The notes under the pieces are model-generated. The model made no database searches and was not told where the DNA came from. It saw only the letters and a list, made by a program, of their open reading frames with translations. Below, one piece after another: positions 62,053-64,000 of a DNA stretch of 64,000 bases. This DNA is from Alphaproteobacteria bacterium. Its GTDB lineage: Bacteria > Myxococcota_A > UBA796 > GCA-2862545. The position numbers and the translations under genes were made by a program. How positions within the stretch are numbered: the first letter of the stretch is position 1; every line of letters begins with the position of its first letter. The stretch covers positions 67,152-131,151 of the forward strand of contig JACKER010000022.1 of assembly GCA_020632925.1 (NCBI GenBank), in the 5' to 3' direction.

Positions 62053-63237
62053 GTGAGCTGGCGGAGATGGGGATTCCTGGTCGCGCTGACGCTGCCCCTG
62101 CTGGGGGCGGACTGGCGCGCGCTCGTGTCGCCCGGCGTGCTGACGAAGGGCCACGACGAGTTCGCTGGCAACTGCGACGCCTGTCACCTCGTGTTCGACG
62201 GCGTGCCGGACGCGAAGTGCCTCGGCTGCCACACCGACGTGGCGGGCCGGATCGCGTCGCTCGAGGGCTGGCACGCCCAGCACCAGGACCAGCGCTGCTC
62301 GACGTGCCACCCCGACCACCGCGGCTCGACCTTCGTGGGGACGACCGACGAGGCGCTGCTAGCCTTCGATCACGGCGCGACGGGCTTCGCGCTGCGCAAC
62401 GCGCACGCCCGGCAGAAGTGCGACGACTGCCACGGCGAGCGCAAGCTCGACCAGCTCGCGGACGGCTGCGCGCTGTGCCACGACGACCCGCACGGCAGCG
62501 CGCTCGGGCCCGACTGCGGCACCTGCCACGTCGACACCGGCTTCCTCGACGGCCTCAAGCGCCTGGTGGACCACCAGACGGAGATGACGGGCGGCCACGC
62601 CGGGATCGGCTGCGACGGCTGCCACACGCAGGGCGACCACCTCAAGGCGCTGGTGGCGTGCTCCGAGTGCCACGAGGAGGCCCACGGGGGCACGGTCGCG
62701 GACTGTGCGCAGTGCCACCAGGTGTCCGGCTTCAAGCCCGCGGAGTTCGACCACGGGCCGTGCACCTGCGCGTTCCCCGGCAAGCACCAGACGGTGGGCT
62801 GCCTCGAGTGCCACGCGGACTACAAGTTCACGGACACGCCGATCCTCTGCGGGGGCTGCCACGAGAAGGACCGCAAGCACGAGCCGCTCGGGGAGTGCGC
62901 GCGCTGCCACACCGCGACGAGCTGGAGCGAGGGCGAGTTCGACCACGACACCGCGAAGTTCAAGGTCGAGGGTGCGCACCTCGCGGTCAGCTGCACGCAG
63001 TGCCACACCGAGGCGGGCGTGTTCCGCGGCGCTCCGACGGCGTGTGACGGCTGCCACCACGACGCGGGGATGGAGGCGCACGGCGACTTCGGCGCCTGCG
63101 AGCGCTGCCACGTCGTCGCGGGCTTCGCGCCGTCCACCTTCGACCACGCCACGACCGGCTTCCCGCTGACCGGCAAGCACATCGACCAGCCGTGCCAGGG
63201 CTGCCACGCGCAGAAGGTGCAGGGGTACCCGAAGTAG
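62053..63237 (+). CDS. Periplasmic 16-haem cytochrome c
   Basis: The 394-residue protein has a signal peptide (MSWRRWGFLVALTLPLLGA). I count 16 CxxCH motifs, from CDACH near residue 42 to CQGCH near residue 386, about one per 24 residues. Extra His residues between motifs can supply distal ligands, so bis-His low-spin haems are likely. Repeated units such as FDHxxxxF and GKHxxxxCxxCH show internal duplication. It is coupled to the cytochrome b gene. The protein likely acts as an electron wire or terminal reductase in the periplasm; the acceptor is unknown. Confidence 0.93.
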   Translation: MSWRRWGFLVALTLPLLGADWRALVSPGVLTKGHDEFAGNCDACHLVFDGVPDAKCLGCHTDVAGRIASLEGWHAQHQDQRCSTCHPDHRGSTFVGTTDEALLAFDHGATGFALRNAHARQKCDDCHGERKLDQLADGCALCHDDPHGSALGPDCGTCHVDTGFLDGLKRLVDHQTEMTGGHAGIGCDGCHTQGDHLKALVACSECHEEAHGGTVADCAQCHQVSGFKPAEFDHGPCTCAFPGKHQTVGCLECHADYKFTDTPILCGGCHEKDRKHEPLGECARCHTATSWSEGEFDHDTAKFKVEGAHLAVSCTQCHTEAGVFRGAPTACDGCHHDAGMEAHGDFGACERCHVVAGFAPSTFDHATTGFPLTGKHIDQPCQGCHAQKVQGYPK

Positions 63238-63251
63238 GCCCGGGCCGGGAC

Positions 63252-64000
63252 TCAGTCCTCCCGGGTCCACATCCACGTGTCGGTTCGGCGCATCGGGTGC
63301 TCGGGCGCTCCCGTCTCCTGCGTGACCTCGACGGAGATCGGGAAGCCGTCGACGACGCTGTACACCATCGTCCCCACGGTGCGCGACGCCAGCGGGGGCA
63401 GCTGCGCCGCGAGCTCCGAGAGCGCCTCGGGCGGGGCGTCGGGCACCAGCGTCGCCACGAGCTCGGGGATCATCGCGCTGATCGCGCCCGGATCGGTCGC
63501 CGTCTCCGTGGTCACGGTCAGCGTGCCCGCGACCGGGTCGAAGCCGGCCATCCGGATCACCGAGCGCCCCGGGATCGGCGCCCCCCCGAACGGGTTCGCG
63601 AAGTCCGTGGGCACGTCGATCACGTCCCCCTCGGTCATCGTCACGCAGTGCAGCGCGAACAGGTGCCCGGGCTCCTTGAGCAGCAACGCCTGCCCCAGCT
63701 CGGGGTCGTGGTAGAGCGCGAGCGTCTGCTCCAGCACCTCCGGGGGTGCGGCGCCGGCCAGCTTGCGCAGCAGCGGCTCCATCGCCGCGAGCACCTCCTC
63801 CTGGTTGCGCAGCGAGGTGAGCGCGCCGTCCTGGAGCACGAGCTCCATCGGCGGCAAGGTGACGCCGTCGAGTGGATCGCCCACCGCCGCGACGCGCTCC
63901 GGCGGACCCGAGAACACCGGCTGGCCCGACCCGTAGGAGAACACGACCGGGTTTCCGGAGGTCGTCACCGTCACGGTCGTCGGCGTGTGCGACACCACCT
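63252..64000 (-). CDS. Partial protein of unknown function, N-terminus beyond window edge
   Basis: The frame is open from the right edge to a stop at 63252; a GTG at 63998 is possible but the gene probably starts outside. About 248 residues are seen. They are beta-rich with regular polar turns (VTVTTSGNPVVFSYGSG, SVIRMAGFDPVAGTLTVTTET, TMVYSVVDGFPISVEV), consistent with a secreted or periplasmic protein. No Cys-rich or catalytic motif is seen. It converges on the 16-haem cytochrome gene 14 bases away. Confidence 0.55.
   Translation of the reverse strand, partial: VVSHTPTTVTVTTSGNPVVFSYGSGQPVFSGPPERVAAVGDPLDGVTLPPMELVLQDGALTSLRNQEEVLAAMEPLLRKLAGAAPPEVLEQTLALYHDPELGQALLLKEPGHLFALHCVTMTEGDVIDVPTDFANPFGGAPIPGRSVIRMAGFDPVAGTLTVTTETATDPGAISAMIPELVATLVPDAPPEALSELAAQLPPLASRTVGTMVYSVVDGFPISVEVTQETGAPEHPMRRTDTWMWTRED

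Noticed and set aside
1..64000. tRNA, rRNA, insertion sequence, prophage or attachment site
   Set aside because: None could be recognised on either strand by reading; no transposase or integrase motif was seen.

Overview
The window looks like chromosome of a very GC-rich, predatory-type deltaproteobacterium, most likely a member of the Myxococcota. The pointers are a MYXO-CTERM-like sorting tail (25348-26046), a sequence matching 16 of 17 positions of the LexA box I recall for Myxococcus xanthus in front of cinA-recA, five Hanks-type Ser/Thr kinases, many lipoproteins with thrombospondin-3, FG-GAP and Cys-rich repeats, a caspase-like protein and a 16-haem cytochrome. Genes are tightly packed, with many ATGA/GTGA/TGATG overlaps. 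No gene-free stretch exceeds 300 bases. I see no tRNA, rRNA, CRISPR array, insertion sequence or phage gene.

Layout. 1-8335 (minus): an envelope cluster with an alpha-2-macroglobulin cut by the window edge, a beta-helix-like lipoprotein, a coiled-coil membrane protein, a catalytic/non-catalytic M16 peptidase pair and a small His-rich protein. 8408-15359: a DUF2914 membrane protein and histidine kinase (plus), then an amidohydrolase-like protein, a c-type-cytochrome-like secreted protein, an ABC exporter, a helical envelope protein and ruvX (minus). 15517-17888: cinA-recA behind a LexA-box candidate. 17962-21247: a coupled three-gene secreted unit (unknown protein, HEMGH metalloprotease, FG-GAP lipoprotein), partly of lower GC. 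21261-23663: an MCE lipoprotein, a PAP2 phosphatase followed by an ArsC-family protein with an in-frame UGA at the catalytic Cys position plus a SECIS-like hairpin (probable selenoprotein), and a thioredoxin/MsrA-like fusion. 23729-30505: photolyase, MYXO-CTERM protein, DUF2007 protein, acetyltransferase, lipoprotein, alaS.

30509-35280: an M50-like membrane remnant, an Asp-repeat/TSP3 lipoprotein, a secreted protein and a Ser/Thr kinase. 35359-40784: an SDR reductase, then a coupled operon of Cys-repeat lipoprotein, ECF sigma factor, zinc anti-sigma factor, periplasmic caspase-like protein with a barrel-like C-terminus and another lipoprotein. 40805-49412: three Ser/Thr kinases (one with a STAND ATPase and TPRs, one with periplasmic FG-GAP sensing, one minimal) and a START-like secreted protein. 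49520-56699: Tat-type sulfatase, a small membrane protein, S9 peptidase and OmpA/TSP3 protein in one minus-strand unit, YqeY, and two envelope proteins. 56705-64000: a Ser/Thr kinase coupled to endonuclease V, a ferredoxin-flavoprotein, a divergent cytochrome b / 16-haem cytochrome c pair, and a partial gene at the right edge.

The most interesting items are the UGA-containing ArsC gene with a hairpin that copies the spacing and GGUC loop of the E. coli fdhF SECIS, the sigma/anti-sigma/caspase operon, and the transmembrane electron-transfer module at 59.7-63.2 kb. Function calls rest on motif recognition by eye; no searches were run.
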